Positions 14,781 to 24,217 of a stretch of 64,000 nt of DNA are shown here, piece by piece. Made by a program: the position numbers and the translations under genes. The notes below the pieces were generated by a model that did no database searches, was not told the origin of the DNA, and saw only the letters and a list, made by a program, of their open reading frames with translations. Source of the stretch: a virus. Numbering within the stretch: the stretch's first letter is position 1; each line of letters opens with the position of its first letter. Where the stretch lies: the IMG/VR virus record IMGVR_UViG_3300024255_000006, positions 1 to 64,000 of that record; one strand, 5' to 3'.

Positions 14781-17668
14781 TGCCTTCAGGAACTCAGGGT
14801 TATGAAATTACCTCTGGTAGCATAACCGAATCACTAATTGATAGATTTAGAAAACGAAAGGACAAAACCAAAGACGAAAAAAAGTCTGGTTCTGGGAAGG
14901 GTGGAGCCTTAGCGCCAACTGGTATGCCAACTGGTGGCGGAGGAGGGGGAGCGGTTCCTGCTAGCGTATCTGTTGTTACTCCAAATCAGAAGTTATTAGT
15001 TTCTGGACAAGCAAATGTATTAGGTGCTGGAAGTAGTGCGATTGTTCCTACAGATAATGGAGCAATCACAAAGAGTGATAATAAGTTAGTTGAAGTAAAC
15101 GTAAGGATATTAGAAGAACAAAAAAAGCAAACTAAGTTAATTGCTGCTCAAACTAGTTTACTAGCATCATCCCAAAAAGGTGGAGCACTTGCTAAATTTG
15201 CAAGTCAAGAATCTCAGTTAGAAGAAATTGAAGATCTCTCAGGAACTCAAGATTATTCTAGAGCGAAAAGACCTAAGTGGTTAGACTTTTTGATGGGTCT
15301 AATCAAGGGTGTATTAGCTGCTGTTAAAGCATTAGCGCCAGTTATTATGAAAGCGGCAGCATTAGTTGCTGCAGCAGTTGCTGCTGGAAAACTGGCGGGT
15401 GCTCTTGCTAATGCTCTTAGAACCATCCCAGTAAGAGTTACTGAGATACCTAGAGCAGCATTGCCGCCCGCGGCTGCTAGAGCAGCATTGCCGCCTGCAG
15501 CAGCTGTTAGACCATCTGCACTTCCTAGAGCAGCAGCAGTATCTCCTAATGCGAAATTATTACCATCAACAACAAGTGGAACTTCATTAAGTACACAAGC
15601 AGCATCGGGACAGAGAGCACTTCCTCCTGGTCAAGGTACAGCATTTAATCCTGAAATAAAACCACAGACTAGGGTTCTAGAACCAGTTGAGGTTGGAAGA
15701 GGAAACTTCAAAGGAAATGATAGAACATTTGAAGCACTTAGACAGCAGGCTCAGAGAGGAGTACCTGAAGAAGCAGAAAATGCTAGAAGAATCCTACAGA
15801 ACAAGGGTGCTAATGTAAATGTAAAACCAGTAACTCCTGCTATTCCAAAAGGTGCTGGTGCTGCTGACGATATAGTTGGTGCAGCGGGTGATATTGCTAA
15901 AACTGGTAAAAAATCTGGACTGAGATTTTTGATTCCTGGCGCAAGTGCTATTACAGCAGGACTGTCTATAATCTCTGGAGATTACGCTGGTGCTATTGTT
16001 GATTCTGCCGATGCTGCAGGTGATCTAGCAATCGCAACGGGTGCTACAGGCACTGCTGCTACAATCGGAACTGCTCTGAGCGCAGGTGCTGCAGTCATTG
16101 GTACTGGTATTACAGCATCTTACGTTGGTGAGTGGACTCGTGGTGTTGGTGATTGGGTTCGTGGAGATGGTAATAATGCTGCATTGAACGTTGTAAGTAG
16201 TATTACTGAAGGACTTTCTGCAGCACTTGAGACAATTGGTGCTCCATTCCGTGCAATCTTTGAGTTTATCAACTCTGGATTTAACATGGAGAAATCCAAT
16301 GATGTGATGGCGGAAGTTGATTCAAACATCCGTGAGTCCACCAGACAAGGACTCAATGCTATTGACTTCTTAAATATTATTCCAGATGATGCAGGATCGT
16401 TTGGTACACTAGGATTATATGGCGACTCTGCTAAGAGAGCAGACGCTAAGATGCGTGGTGAAGGTGATGTTAAGAACGCTAGTGGTGGTTCATACTTCTT
16501 AGACAATCCTTCTAGCTTTGGACCATTCCAAGGTGGAGAAGCAGGTAGTGAAGTTGTTACTTTTACTCCGTTTGGAGGAAGGAAACTTGTTAATGAGATG
16601 GGATCTCATATGACGACTGCATTAGAGCAACCATTTAAGTTCGCAATCGGTGGTATTGCTGTCGCTATTAATGAAGTCATCAAAATTCTTGGTCCCATTG
16701 GAAATCTCATGGGTCCTGCAATCAGACCAGTTCTTGATAAATTAATTAAAATTAGTGGAATAAGTAATCTTCAATTGACTGGAGTCAGTGGTGGAGCATT
16801 GAGTCAACTTGGTGGAATGATGAACAGTCCTGGTGGAGCGATGAATAATATGTTCCAAGGAATTAGTGGAAACTTCCAAAGAATGATGAGAATGATGGGA
16901 TTAAACACTATGCCTGGTGTAACTCCTGGTGCTCAACCTTTCACTGGTCAAACTACTGAGAGTGATTTCTCTGCAGTTCTACCACAAGGAGCTCCTCAAT
17001 TTACTAGTGGTTTTGGTAAAAGAGATCTTGGATATGGATCTAAAGATCATGGGGGAGTTGATATTGGTGTTGATAGAGGATCGCCAGTTACCGCAATGGA
17101 AAAAGGAACTGTTAGTTCGATTATTCCAGACTTTATGCATGGATCTGCTGTTGTTGTAACAAGTCCAGGTGGCGCTGCTACTTTGTATGGTCACGTTGAT
17201 CCAACAGTTGCTCAAGGAGATGAAGTAAATAAAGGTGATAAGATCGCTACAGTTAAATATTGGCCAGGCACTGGTAATATGGCTGCTGATAATACACACT
17301 TACATCTAGAAAGACATCCTGGTGGGTATAATGGAAGATCCTCTGCTGTAGATCCTCTGCAGTTTACAAAAAATGCATCTAAGGCAAAAAATACAGAACT
17401 TTCCGCTGCAGCAGCAACTCCACAAACTTCGGCACCACCGTCAACAGCATCCCTTATGCTCCCAACTATCAAAGCAGCAGCAAAAGATAATCCTCAAATG
17501 GCGGCATTGGCTAAGATCGTGGAATCCAATATGGCTGCTCAGCAAAGATCAGCACAACCTCAACAACAGCAATCTGCTGGTCTTGGTGCAAATCCATTCG
17601 TAATGCCTTTGGCTGATCCTAATGCTGCGAACCTAGCACCACTTACACTGTTTAAGTTATCGCAATGA
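14780..17668 (+). CDS. tape-measure-like protein with M23 peptidase domain
   Basis: 962 aa. Ala/Gly-rich with long hydrophobic helices (about residues 175-215 and 390-460), as in tape measure proteins, and placed where T4 has genes 28/29. Residues about 735-865 form an M23 (lysostaphin-type) peptidase: HxxxD at 756-760 (DHGGVDIG) and HLHLE at 839-843 provide the zinc ligands. It would set tail length and cut cell-wall peptide bridges at DNA entry; no gp5 lysozyme domain is present elsewhere. The tail is Gln-rich. Confidence 0.8.
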   Translation: MPSGTQGYEITSGSITESLIDRFRKRKDKTKDEKKSGSGKGGALAPTGMPTGGGGGGAVPASVSVVTPNQKLLVSGQANVLGAGSSAIVPTDNGAITKSDNKLVEVNVRILEEQKKQTKLIAAQTSLLASSQKGGALAKFASQESQLEEIEDLSGTQDYSRAKRPKWLDFLMGLIKGVLAAVKALAPVIMKAAALVAAAVAAGKLAGALANALRTIPVRVTEIPRAALPPAAARAALPPAAAVRPSALPRAAAVSPNAKLLPSTTSGTSLSTQAASGQRALPPGQGTAFNPEIKPQTRVLEPVEVGRGNFKGNDRTFEALRQQAQRGVPEEAENARRILQNKGANVNVKPVTPAIPKGAGAADDIVGAAGDIAKTGKKSGLRFLIPGASAITAGLSIISGDYAGAIVDSADAAGDLAIATGATGTAATIGTALSAGAAVIGTGITASYVGEWTRGVGDWVRGDGNNAALNVVSSITEGLSAALETIGAPFRAIFEFINSGFNMEKSNDVMAEVDSNIRESTRQGLNAIDFLNIIPDDAGSFGTLGLYGDSAKRADAKMRGEGDVKNASGGSYFLDNPSSFGPFQGGEAGSEVVTFTPFGGRKLVNEMGSHMTTALEQPFKFAIGGIAVAINEVIKILGPIGNLMGPAIRPVLDKLIKISGISNLQLTGVSGGALSQLGGMMNSPGGAMNNMFQGISGNFQRMMRMMGLNTMPGVTPGAQPFTGQTTESDFSAVLPQGAPQFTSGFGKRDLGYGSKDHGGVDIGVDRGSPVTAMEKGTVSSIIPDFMHGSAVVVTSPGGAATLYGHVDPTVAQGDEVNKGDKIATVKYWPGTGNMAADNTHLHLERHPGGYNGRSSAVDPLQFTKNASKAKNTELSAAAATPQTSAPPSTASLMLPTIKAAAKDNPQMAALAKIVESNMAAQQRSAQPQQQQSAGLGANPFVMPLADPNAANLAPLTLFKLSQ

Positions 17669-18996
17669 AGAATACTAACAACGCTGCCTCTTTCGTATTT
17701 GAAAGTATCACACTTACCACAAATACTGGTAAGGCGTATGGTATTGCTCCTTTGGTCATGGGATACAGTTACTATGAAGATATTTCAAAACCATTCATTA
17801 CTGCGAATTTAAACGTTATTGACTCTGGTATTAATATTATTGGATCTGAAGAAGATGGTGGTATCACTGGTGGTGAAAGTGTAGAGATTAAAGTAAAAGG
17901 ACCAGACGAAGAGACATATACTTACAACTTTATTGTTTATCGTGTTGGTGATCGATTTGTTTCAAACAAAATTCAGAGATATAATATTGGTTTGATTAGT
18001 GCTGAGGCACTTATTAATGAAGGGCGTAAGGTCAGTAACACACAAGAGGGATATCCTCATGAAATTGTTGAGAGTATAGTAACCGAGTTTATTGGTACGG
18101 AAAAGGAAGTTGTATCTGACCCATCACAGAATAGACTGAAAATTATTCCAAGTGGTAAGAGTCCATTCTCTGTAATTGCATCCATTCAGGATAAAACACT
18201 ACTAAGCAAGTCATCTACAGCAGAGCAATCTAGTCAGTCTGGAGAATTTCTATCTGGAAGTGCGGGATATTTCTTCTTTGAAAATCATAATGGATACAAC
18301 TTCAGATCTATTGATTCTTTATGTGATTTAAACGGTAAATTTGGTAATACACAAACTGAAGTAAAAACGTTTGTTAATGGGGTTTCAGAAGATTCATATA
18401 ACGATACTCTCTTATCAGTGCAGTTTCTTGGTGAGATCAATCTCATGGAAGGATTGAGACTGGGAGCATATGCATCTAAGGCAGCTTTCTATAACATGTC
18501 TACAGGAGAGTATGAGCAGAAAATTTTCTCTGCAAAAAAATCATTTGAAAACCAAGCACACCTAGGATCACAAGATAAACTAAATCCTGAACAAGAAAGA
18601 CTATCTAATTTTCCAACTCGACAGATCTCTGCTATAATTGATCATGAGACTTTTTATAGTGGTCAAGACTCTGCTTCTCCAAATGGAGATGGAGACAATC
18701 AATTACTAGACTGGAGTCGTGATGTTATATGTCAGTCTATCTCTAGAAATTATCTCCTAAATACTCAAGGATTGCGTATCGAGGTCCCAGGAAACCTTGA
18801 TTTAGTAGTGGGCGATAAGGTGCGCGTCCTGCTTCCTAATTCTAGTAATCAAGAGGACAGAAAAAATAATAGTGTTGATAGACTAAACAGTGGATATTAT
18901 TTAATTACTCAGATATCCAGAGCGTTTGCAGTTTCTAACATGCAGGTTAGAACATCATTAAGACTCCAGAGAGACTCTCTTGGAATGGTAGAATAG
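17665..18996 (+). CDS. baseplate hub protein gp27-like
   Basis: 443 aa. N-terminal beta domain (FVFESITLTTNTGKAYGIAP) and later VRVLLPNSS and YYLITQISRAFA resemble gp27-type hub subunits that form the ring carrying the gp5 spike. Position between the tape-measure-like protein and gp5 agrees (T4: 27, then hub). The gene overlaps the preceding stop by 4 nt. Sequence similarity is low, so the assignment leans on context. Confidence 0.7.
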   Translation: MKNTNNAASFVFESITLTTNTGKAYGIAPLVMGYSYYEDISKPFITANLNVIDSGINIIGSEEDGGITGGESVEIKVKGPDEETYTYNFIVYRVGDRFVSNKIQRYNIGLISAEALINEGRKVSNTQEGYPHEIVESIVTEFIGTEKEVVSDPSQNRLKIIPSGKSPFSVIASIQDKTLLSKSSTAEQSSQSGEFLSGSAGYFFFENHNGYNFRSIDSLCDLNGKFGNTQTEVKTFVNGVSEDSYNDTLLSVQFLGEINLMEGLRLGAYASKAAFYNMSTGEYEQKIFSAKKSFENQAHLGSQDKLNPEQERLSNFPTRQISAIIDHETFYSGQDSASPNGDGDNQLLDWSRDVICQSISRNYLLNTQGLRIEVPGNLDLVVGDKVRVLLPNSSNQEDRKNNSVDRLNSGYYLITQISRAFAVSNMQVRTSLRLQRDSLGMVE

Positions 18997-19022
18997 GAAA
19001 TCACGTCACATACAAACAAACT

Positions 19023-19250
19023 ATGGAAAACATCGAAACCCATATTGAAAAGGATAAGGAGATTCTTGAGAATCCCATGACCTCTCCCCAACAGCGTCGT
19101 CACGTTGAAGGAGAACTGCATGATCTAGAAGAATACGTTGAGCATCACAAAGAAGAAATCGACGCAGGTGATCACCACGATCCCTCTCCATTAGAACTCT
19201 ATTGTGATCAAGAACCAGGCGCACCCGAGTGCAAAATCCATGATAACTGA
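19023..19250 (+). CDS. cp12: CP12-like Calvin-cycle inhibitor
   Basis: 75 aa. The C-terminus ELYCDQEPGAPECKIHDN has the CP12 signature: two Cys eight residues apart (Cys61, Cys70), with the Asp-Asn end. CP12 ties GAPDH and phosphoribulokinase into an inactive complex, shutting the Calvin cycle; phage copies are thought to divert carbon and NADPH to nucleotide synthesis. The N-terminal helix (THIEKDKEILENP…RRHVEGEL) is typical of phage forms; the N-terminal Cys pair of plant CP12 is absent. Oddly, it lies inside the hub operon. Confidence 0.9.
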   Translation: MENIETHIEKDKEILENPMTSPQQRRHVEGELHDLEEYVEHHKEEIDAGDHHDPSPLELYCDQEPGAPECKIHDN

Positions 19251-19255
19251 TTAGT

Positions 19256-22114
19256 ATGGATCCATCTATCCGATCTCTATTACCAACCAACCAATTAGGA
19301 TCTGACGGTGCTGAATGGTGGATTGGTCAAGTTGAAGAAATTGATCAACCAAAGAAATCTAACCGTTTCAGAGTTAGAATCGTTGGGGTACATGATGCTG
19401 ACTGCAAAAATGTAAAGACTGAGGACTTGCCTTGGGCACACACTGCTTTACCAGTTACTGTACCTTACAAAACTGGTGGATCTTCTGGTGCTTCTGCAAA
19501 CCTTGAAGAGGGAGATTGGGTATTTGGTTTTTGGTTAAATGTTGAGAAAACAAAACCACTTATTCTTGGATCTATTGGACATACTGCTAACTCAGCGGAT
19601 TCACCTCCTGAGGATGTTATATCTACTACTTCTGAAGATAAGTGCTTAAGTTTTAAGGTTGCTGTAAATCCAAAGACAAACCCTACTGCTGATAGTAGCG
19701 CAAATGCATCTACAAATAAGAACCTAGCATCTGGTCAACTTGCTGGTAACTCTCAAACAACTATGTCTTCAGCAGATGGAGCTCATTCTTCTGAGAATAG
19801 TGCAGCAAATCCATTTGGTACACAAGTTTGCGTATCCACTGCTCAAGCAGAATGTAATCCTGATACGAAAAAAGAACTTACCTATGTTCTTAGTGAGTTG
19901 TTTAAAATGGTTCAGGATAGTGGTGGAAACATCGGAGATTATCTTGTCGGTAAAGTAAATGGTGAAATCTTCAGCTATACTTCAAAAGCACAGGGGTACA
20001 TCAATAAAGTTCTGAGGATTGTTAAATCTTCTCTTGCTCGCGTTAGAGGCGAGATTATCGCTAAGTTGAAAGAAGGTATTGAATACCTAGTAAAACTAAT
20101 TTTAACCCCCTTTGAGGGCATTCTAGAGGGCGTTCAGGAGTATCTGGAAACAGTATTAGAGAAAATAGGTTGTAGCATTGAAGATATCTACGAGAGATTG
20201 GTTGACTTTATCACTGCTCTCATCTTCGACTATCTGCTTAAAGTATTCAGAGCAGCAACATGTCAAGTTGATATCTTCGTTAACGCAATTATTAATAAGA
20301 TTACTGGATTTGTAAGTCAACTTCTAGATGTTGTTTTAGGTCCATTGCAGGCAATTTTAGGCATTGCTGGTGGTGCTCTAAACCTTGTCGGTGGAGCGAT
20401 GTTTAAGATTATGTCTATCTTAGGTATTTCTTGTGGTGGTATTGACTCCGCTTGTGGTGGTGAAGATAGTCGCTGCAATAAGAAAAAGAAAGATGAAGTC
20501 GATGATTTCTTGGATGGTTTACTTGCTGGACTTGAAAACGGTCCACTAGATTATGGACAGAGTGTATGTGATGATGCAAGATCTTATGCTCCACCAGAAT
20601 TAGCAGGTGGTATTATTTTTGGTGGTCTTCCTGATGTTCCTACTGGTGGTGGCAATAGTCCTATCTATCCTGGTCCTGGAGATCAAAATCCCCCAGGCGG
20701 ATCTACCTTACCCCCAGGAGAAACTACTCTAACAGGTCCTCCTGTAGAAGCAATTACTTATGAAATTAAAGATACCAATGTCTTTGAGGGTAATATAGCG
20801 CAGGTAAAAGTAATAAGATCTGGAAATGTTCAGGCATCTAGTTCTGTTACTTTCCAAACTTATGAACTAAGTGCAACCAAAGATGTTGACTATCAAGATG
20901 TTAGTGGTATTTTAGGATTTGGACCTAATCAAACTGAAAGAGTAATTTCTATCCAGACATATCAAGATAGTGAAAATGATACTCCTGAAGAGTTTGAAGT
21001 AGCAATCACATATTCTACAGGGACACAAGATGTATCTTTCATTCAATCTACTGCTGTCGTTACTATTGGATTAAAACCTTCTGTTGACCCGAATAATAAA
21101 ACTCCAACAACACCACCAAACATTATCGTTGGTCCTACACCCCCACCACCACCAGGAGGAGATGGAGGAACTGGTGAACCAGAATCTAATGATCCAGATC
21201 CAGATGCATTAATTCCTGAGATTCTTATAGCTGAAGAAGTAACTGTAATTGTTAAGAGTGATAAGACTCAAGTCAAAGAAGGAGAGTTTATCACGTACAC
21301 TATTACAACAAATGGTATTCCAAACGATACTGTGTTGAGCTATAGTTTGTTTGGTGTGAACATTAATCAGGATGATATTATTGGTGGAAACCTATATGGA
21401 ACCTTCACAATTGTGAATAACCAATCAACAGTTGTTGTTGGTGTTAGAAAGGATGCTGAGATTGAAGGAACTGAAACACTTGTATTTACTGTAAATGGAA
21501 CTGGTGCTAAAACTTCAGTCGATATTAGCGGACAATCTGAGTCACCAGTAAAACCACTAGTACCATCATCACCTGAAGATCATAAACCACCTACCATTGG
21601 TGATATTATTGTTGATATTGATGGTAAGATTCTTGATATTACGATTGATGATCCTGGAGATCCATACTTGCTACCACCACATATAGCAATCACTGGTCAA
21701 GGATGGGGAGCACTTGCAGTTCCTCTTCTTGATTCCAATGGATATGTTACGGAGATTCGCGTTACTCAGAGAGGAAGAAACTTTGTACCAAATAGACCAG
21801 ATGATATCAATTGTGTGCTAGACTCACTAACACTAACTAGACCTGGAACTAACTATACTTCAGTACCAACTGTTTATATCAATGGAGATTCATCTTTAGT
21901 TGTCGCTAGAGTTAATGCTAGTGGATTTGTGATTGGTTTTGATGTCTTAAATAGAACAAAAATCTTTGATACTGCTCCTACGGTAGAAATTGTTGGTGGT
22001 GGTGGACTAGGTGCTAAGGCACTTGCTAGCCTATCATGTCTAGATAGTGATACTCGCGATCTACTTGGATATGCGAAGATTGGAACTGGTCGTTACGTTG
22101 ATTGCCCATCATGA
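19256..22114 (+). CDS. 5: baseplate hub protein gp5 (OB domain, no spike)
   Basis: 952 aa. N-terminal gp5 OB-fold (about 20-115: EWWIGQVEEIDQPKKSNRFR, then VRIVG and GDWVFGFW). Long amphipathic helices (about 200-390) follow, then two Calx-beta-like domains (about 500-600 and 655-760), then repeats of the type G.Y..VP.V.I.G (about 800-930). No lysozyme domain is seen. The T4 gp5 spike helix is encoded by the next gene, so hub and needle are separate chains. Cys-rich patch near 395-410. Confidence 0.82.
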   Translation: MDPSIRSLLPTNQLGSDGAEWWIGQVEEIDQPKKSNRFRVRIVGVHDADCKNVKTEDLPWAHTALPVTVPYKTGGSSGASANLEEGDWVFGFWLNVEKTKPLILGSIGHTANSADSPPEDVISTTSEDKCLSFKVAVNPKTNPTADSSANASTNKNLASGQLAGNSQTTMSSADGAHSSENSAANPFGTQVCVSTAQAECNPDTKKELTYVLSELFKMVQDSGGNIGDYLVGKVNGEIFSYTSKAQGYINKVLRIVKSSLARVRGEIIAKLKEGIEYLVKLILTPFEGILEGVQEYLETVLEKIGCSIEDIYERLVDFITALIFDYLLKVFRAATCQVDIFVNAIINKITGFVSQLLDVVLGPLQAILGIAGGALNLVGGAMFKIMSILGISCGGIDSACGGEDSRCNKKKKDEVDDFLDGLLAGLENGPLDYGQSVCDDARSYAPPELAGGIIFGGLPDVPTGGGNSPIYPGPGDQNPPGGSTLPPGETTLTGPPVEAITYEIKDTNVFEGNIAQVKVIRSGNVQASSSVTFQTYELSATKDVDYQDVSGILGFGPNQTERVISIQTYQDSENDTPEEFEVAITYSTGTQDVSFIQSTAVVTIGLKPSVDPNNKTPTTPPNIIVGPTPPPPPGGDGGTGEPESNDPDPDALIPEILIAEEVTVIVKSDKTQVKEGEFITYTITTNGIPNDTVLSYSLFGVNINQDDIIGGNLYGTFTIVNNQSTVVVGVRKDAEIEGTETLVFTVNGTGAKTSVDISGQSESPVKPLVPSSPEDHKPPTIGDIIVDIDGKILDITIDDPGDPYLLPPHIAITGQGWGALAVPLLDSNGYVTEIRVTQRGRNFVPNRPDDINCVLDSLTLTRPGTNYTSVPTVYINGDSSLVVARVNASGFVIGFDVLNRTKIFDTAPTVEIVGGGGLGAKALASLSCLDSDTRDLLGYAKIGTGRYVDCPS

Positions 22115-23313
22115 GCCTTACAAAAGAAGCACTAAAAAATTATCTAACAAGTTTATCCAACTTTATTTCTGATCTTCCTGATGGTGGTGATATAAACGAA
22201 GCAGTTGTAACACCACCACACTCAGCAGATCAGAGATCGACATCTGTTGATAAGATCAATGGTGTAAAGATTACAAAAGCACAGAATGAAGAAGGGAGAG
22301 TTACCCTAATCATATGTACTGATAATGGACAGTCCATTCACATGGATGATACTGGAAACATTTTCTTTGGATGTGGAAAGATTGGTGAAGATGAGACTGG
22401 TGGTCAAATTACTATGAGACCACAAGGTGATATGACTGTGAAGGTTGGCGGTAGATTCGCCATGGAAGTTGAAAACATGCTCGACGAAGAGAAACCACTC
22501 TCCGTTGTGTCTTATGGTGATATTAACGTAGAATCTAAGGGTGGAGATGTATTTCTCAAAGGAGATAATGTAACTATTCGTGCTCTAAAAGATCTAAACT
22601 TATCAGGAAGCACTGTCAACATTCAAGGTGGAGATGGTGCTGGTGGAGCAGTCTCTCTCGTAGCAAATACTTTCAAGACAGATACAGTCTTCATTAATCA
22701 GACAGTTACTGGTGGTATCACACAGAATGTTCTTGGTGAAGCAACAATACGACAGATTCTAGATCCTAGAGCATGTCATACTATCTCAAGTGCTGGACAT
22801 TTGAAACTTACTGCAGCTGGTGATTTTTCCATTGATGTCGGTGGAAAAATGGAGGTAAATGTTGCTGGTACACCACCAAAACCAATTCCGACAGTTAAAA
22901 ATCCCAGTACATTCTCTCTTAGTGTTGCTCAGGGAAATGTTACGCATACTATCGTTGCTGGAAATCTAACCGAGAAGTACACTGGTAATGTTACTACTGC
23001 AATTGAGGGAAATGTTACTGAACAAATTACTGGTAACTTGACTGAGAGTGCTACTGGAAACTATTCAAACACAGTTGAAGGTAACTTTCTTGAAGCTATT
23101 ACTGGTAATGTTACAGAGACTATTACTGGAAATAATACTGTAGCAATTACTGGAAACTATACTGGTACAGTGACTGGTAACACTACAGAAACGTTTACTG
23201 GTTCTTATGCAGGAACTTACTCTGGTAATATGACTGAGACAGTCGCTGGTCTGATGACCACCACAGTCGCAGGTCTCGTCAATATTACTGGTGCTCAGAT
23301 CAATCTCAACTGA
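22111..23313 (+). CDS. gp5-type C-terminal spike (beta-helix)
   Basis: 400 aa from ATG 22111 (ATGA overlap with gp5). Middle region like VgrG/gp5C (DDTGNIFFGCGK, NIQGGDG). The C-terminal 130 residues are near-octapeptide repeats (TGNVT, EGNVT, TGNLT, TGNYS, and so on) that form a trimeric triangular beta-helix needle. It would pierce the outer membrane, probably tipped by the PAAR protein at 61286. Confidence 0.82.
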   Translation: MSLTKEALKNYLTSLSNFISDLPDGGDINEAVVTPPHSADQRSTSVDKINGVKITKAQNEEGRVTLIICTDNGQSIHMDDTGNIFFGCGKIGEDETGGQITMRPQGDMTVKVGGRFAMEVENMLDEEKPLSVVSYGDINVESKGGDVFLKGDNVTIRALKDLNLSGSTVNIQGGDGAGGAVSLVANTFKTDTVFINQTVTGGITQNVLGEATIRQILDPRACHTISSAGHLKLTAAGDFSIDVGGKMEVNVAGTPPKPIPTVKNPSTFSLSVAQGNVTHTIVAGNLTEKYTGNVTTAIEGNVTEQITGNLTESATGNYSNTVEGNFLEAITGNVTETITGNNTVAITGNYTGTVTGNTTETFTGSYAGTYSGNMTETVAGLMTTTVAGLVNITGAQINLN

Positions 23314-23344
23314 TTATGAAATGTGACCGATAACAAACTGGCAC

Positions 23345-23370
23345 AAGGGGGCTTGCATTGTCCCCTTTTT
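23345..23370 (+). terminator. intrinsic terminator
   Basis: AAGGGG (23345-23350) pairs with CCCCTT (23362-23367) over an 11-nt loop, followed by further T. Ends the hub operon. Confidence 0.8.
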
Positions 23371-23384
23371 GATGATAAATTGTA

Positions 23385-23442
23385 TTCATGCGGTCGGGAG
23401 TCGAACCGATCCATCATCTGCGGGTATTCATTCCGCAAGTAA
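23385..23442. other. structured leader / tRNA-like remnant
   Basis: Two hairpins precede the porin-like gene: TCGG/CCGA (23394-23409 region) and TGCGG/CCGCA (23420-23439 region). On the - strand the first reads GGTTCGACTCC, the tRNA T-loop consensus, but the T-stem has a C-C mismatch and no acceptor stem is found. GTATTCAT is repeated around the hairpins. It may be an mRNA leader or a tRNA relic. Confidence 0.4.
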
Positions 23443-23463
23443 ACACAAAGGTAATTAAACAAA

Positions 23464-23835
23464 ATGATCAAATCTGTATTCGCAGCAACTGCTGCTCTGT
23501 CTGTCTCTGCTGGTGCTGCTTTCGCAGGACCCTACGTTAACGTCGAAACCAACGCTGGTTGGACTGGATCCGAGTATAATGGTGCTGGAACAGACCTGCA
23601 CGTAGGGTACGAAGGTGCTCTTGGCGAAAATGGTTCTTACTACGTTCAGGGTGGCGCTACCGTGCTGACTCCTGATGGTGGTGACGCCGACACTGTTCCT
23701 TCTGGTAAGGCAGGTCTGGGTCTAGGACTTACCGAGCGCCTTGGTGCTTATGGTGAAGTATCCTTCGTAGGTTCAGGTGACGAAGATCTTGACCGTGGCT
23801 ATGGAGCTAAGTTGGGTGTGAAGTACTCCTTCTGA
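23464..23835 (+). CDS. small porin-like outer membrane protein
   Basis: 123 aa. A clear signal peptide (about residues 1-21, cleavage after AAFA) is followed by alternating beta strands with Tyr/Gly (YVNVETNAGWTGSEY, GSYYVQGGATV) and a terminal aromatic residue (LGVKYSF), the signal for beta-barrel insertion. It has only enough strands for part of a barrel. It may be a phage-encoded envelope protein or a virion component. Codons are GC-rich, suggesting high expression; single-gene transcript between two terminators. Confidence 0.7.
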   Translation: MIKSVFAATAALSVSAGAAFAGPYVNVETNAGWTGSEYNGAGTDLHVGYEGALGENGSYYVQGGATVLTPDGGDADTVPSGKAGLGLGLTERLGAYGEVSFVGSGDEDLDRGYGAKLGVKYSF

Positions 23836-23860
23836 TATAAATAGGTTATATCGTCGCCGC

Positions 23861-23900
23861 AGGGAGAGTCTGGTCAGAATCAGACTTCTCCCTTTTTTTT
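23861..23900 (+). terminator. strong intrinsic terminator
   Basis: A 12-bp stem AGGGAGAGTCTG/CAGAC-T-TCTCCCT with one bulge and an 8-nt loop, then eight T. A TATAAATA motif lies just before it (23836-23843). Confidence 0.93.
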
Positions 23901-23938
23901 ATGCGTTAAATAGTGGTGTAGAAAGCATAACATCTGTT

Positions 23939-24217
23939 ATGGAATTTAAGGGATATGAGGTTAAGTCGTCACACTGTTGGGTTGACTCAAGACCAGTCAA
24001 AGTATATTTTATCGAGAACGTCCCTTTTACATTTGATGCACTTGAAAAAGAAGACGAAGAAAACAAATGGATATTAGCAGAATGTTCTCTAAATCCTGAG
24101 TTTACAATGGAACAAATTTTTAAATACTCTGACTACTTAATTGAAGAAGAGGTGCATCCACTGCTATTTGAAATACCTCTCGTGAATCCTGAGTTGATGC
24201 CTGATGAAAGCGTTTGA
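23939..24217 (+). CDS. hypothetical protein upstream of cpeT
   Basis: 92 aa, acidic (LEKEDEENKWILAECSLNPE). No family is recognised. A GTTAAATA motif (23905-23912) may serve as late promoter. It overlaps cpeT by 14 nt, suggesting co-translation. Confidence 0.6.
   Translation: MEFKGYEVKSSHCWVDSRPVKVYFIENVPFTFDALEKEDEENKWILAECSLNPEFTMEQIFKYSDYLIEEEVHPLLFEIPLVNPELMPDESV

Noticed and set aside
19256-22114. Lysozyme activity in gp5
   Set aside because: T4 gp5 has a lysozyme domain, but no such motif is visible here; the M23 domain at 14780-17668 is the lytic candidate.
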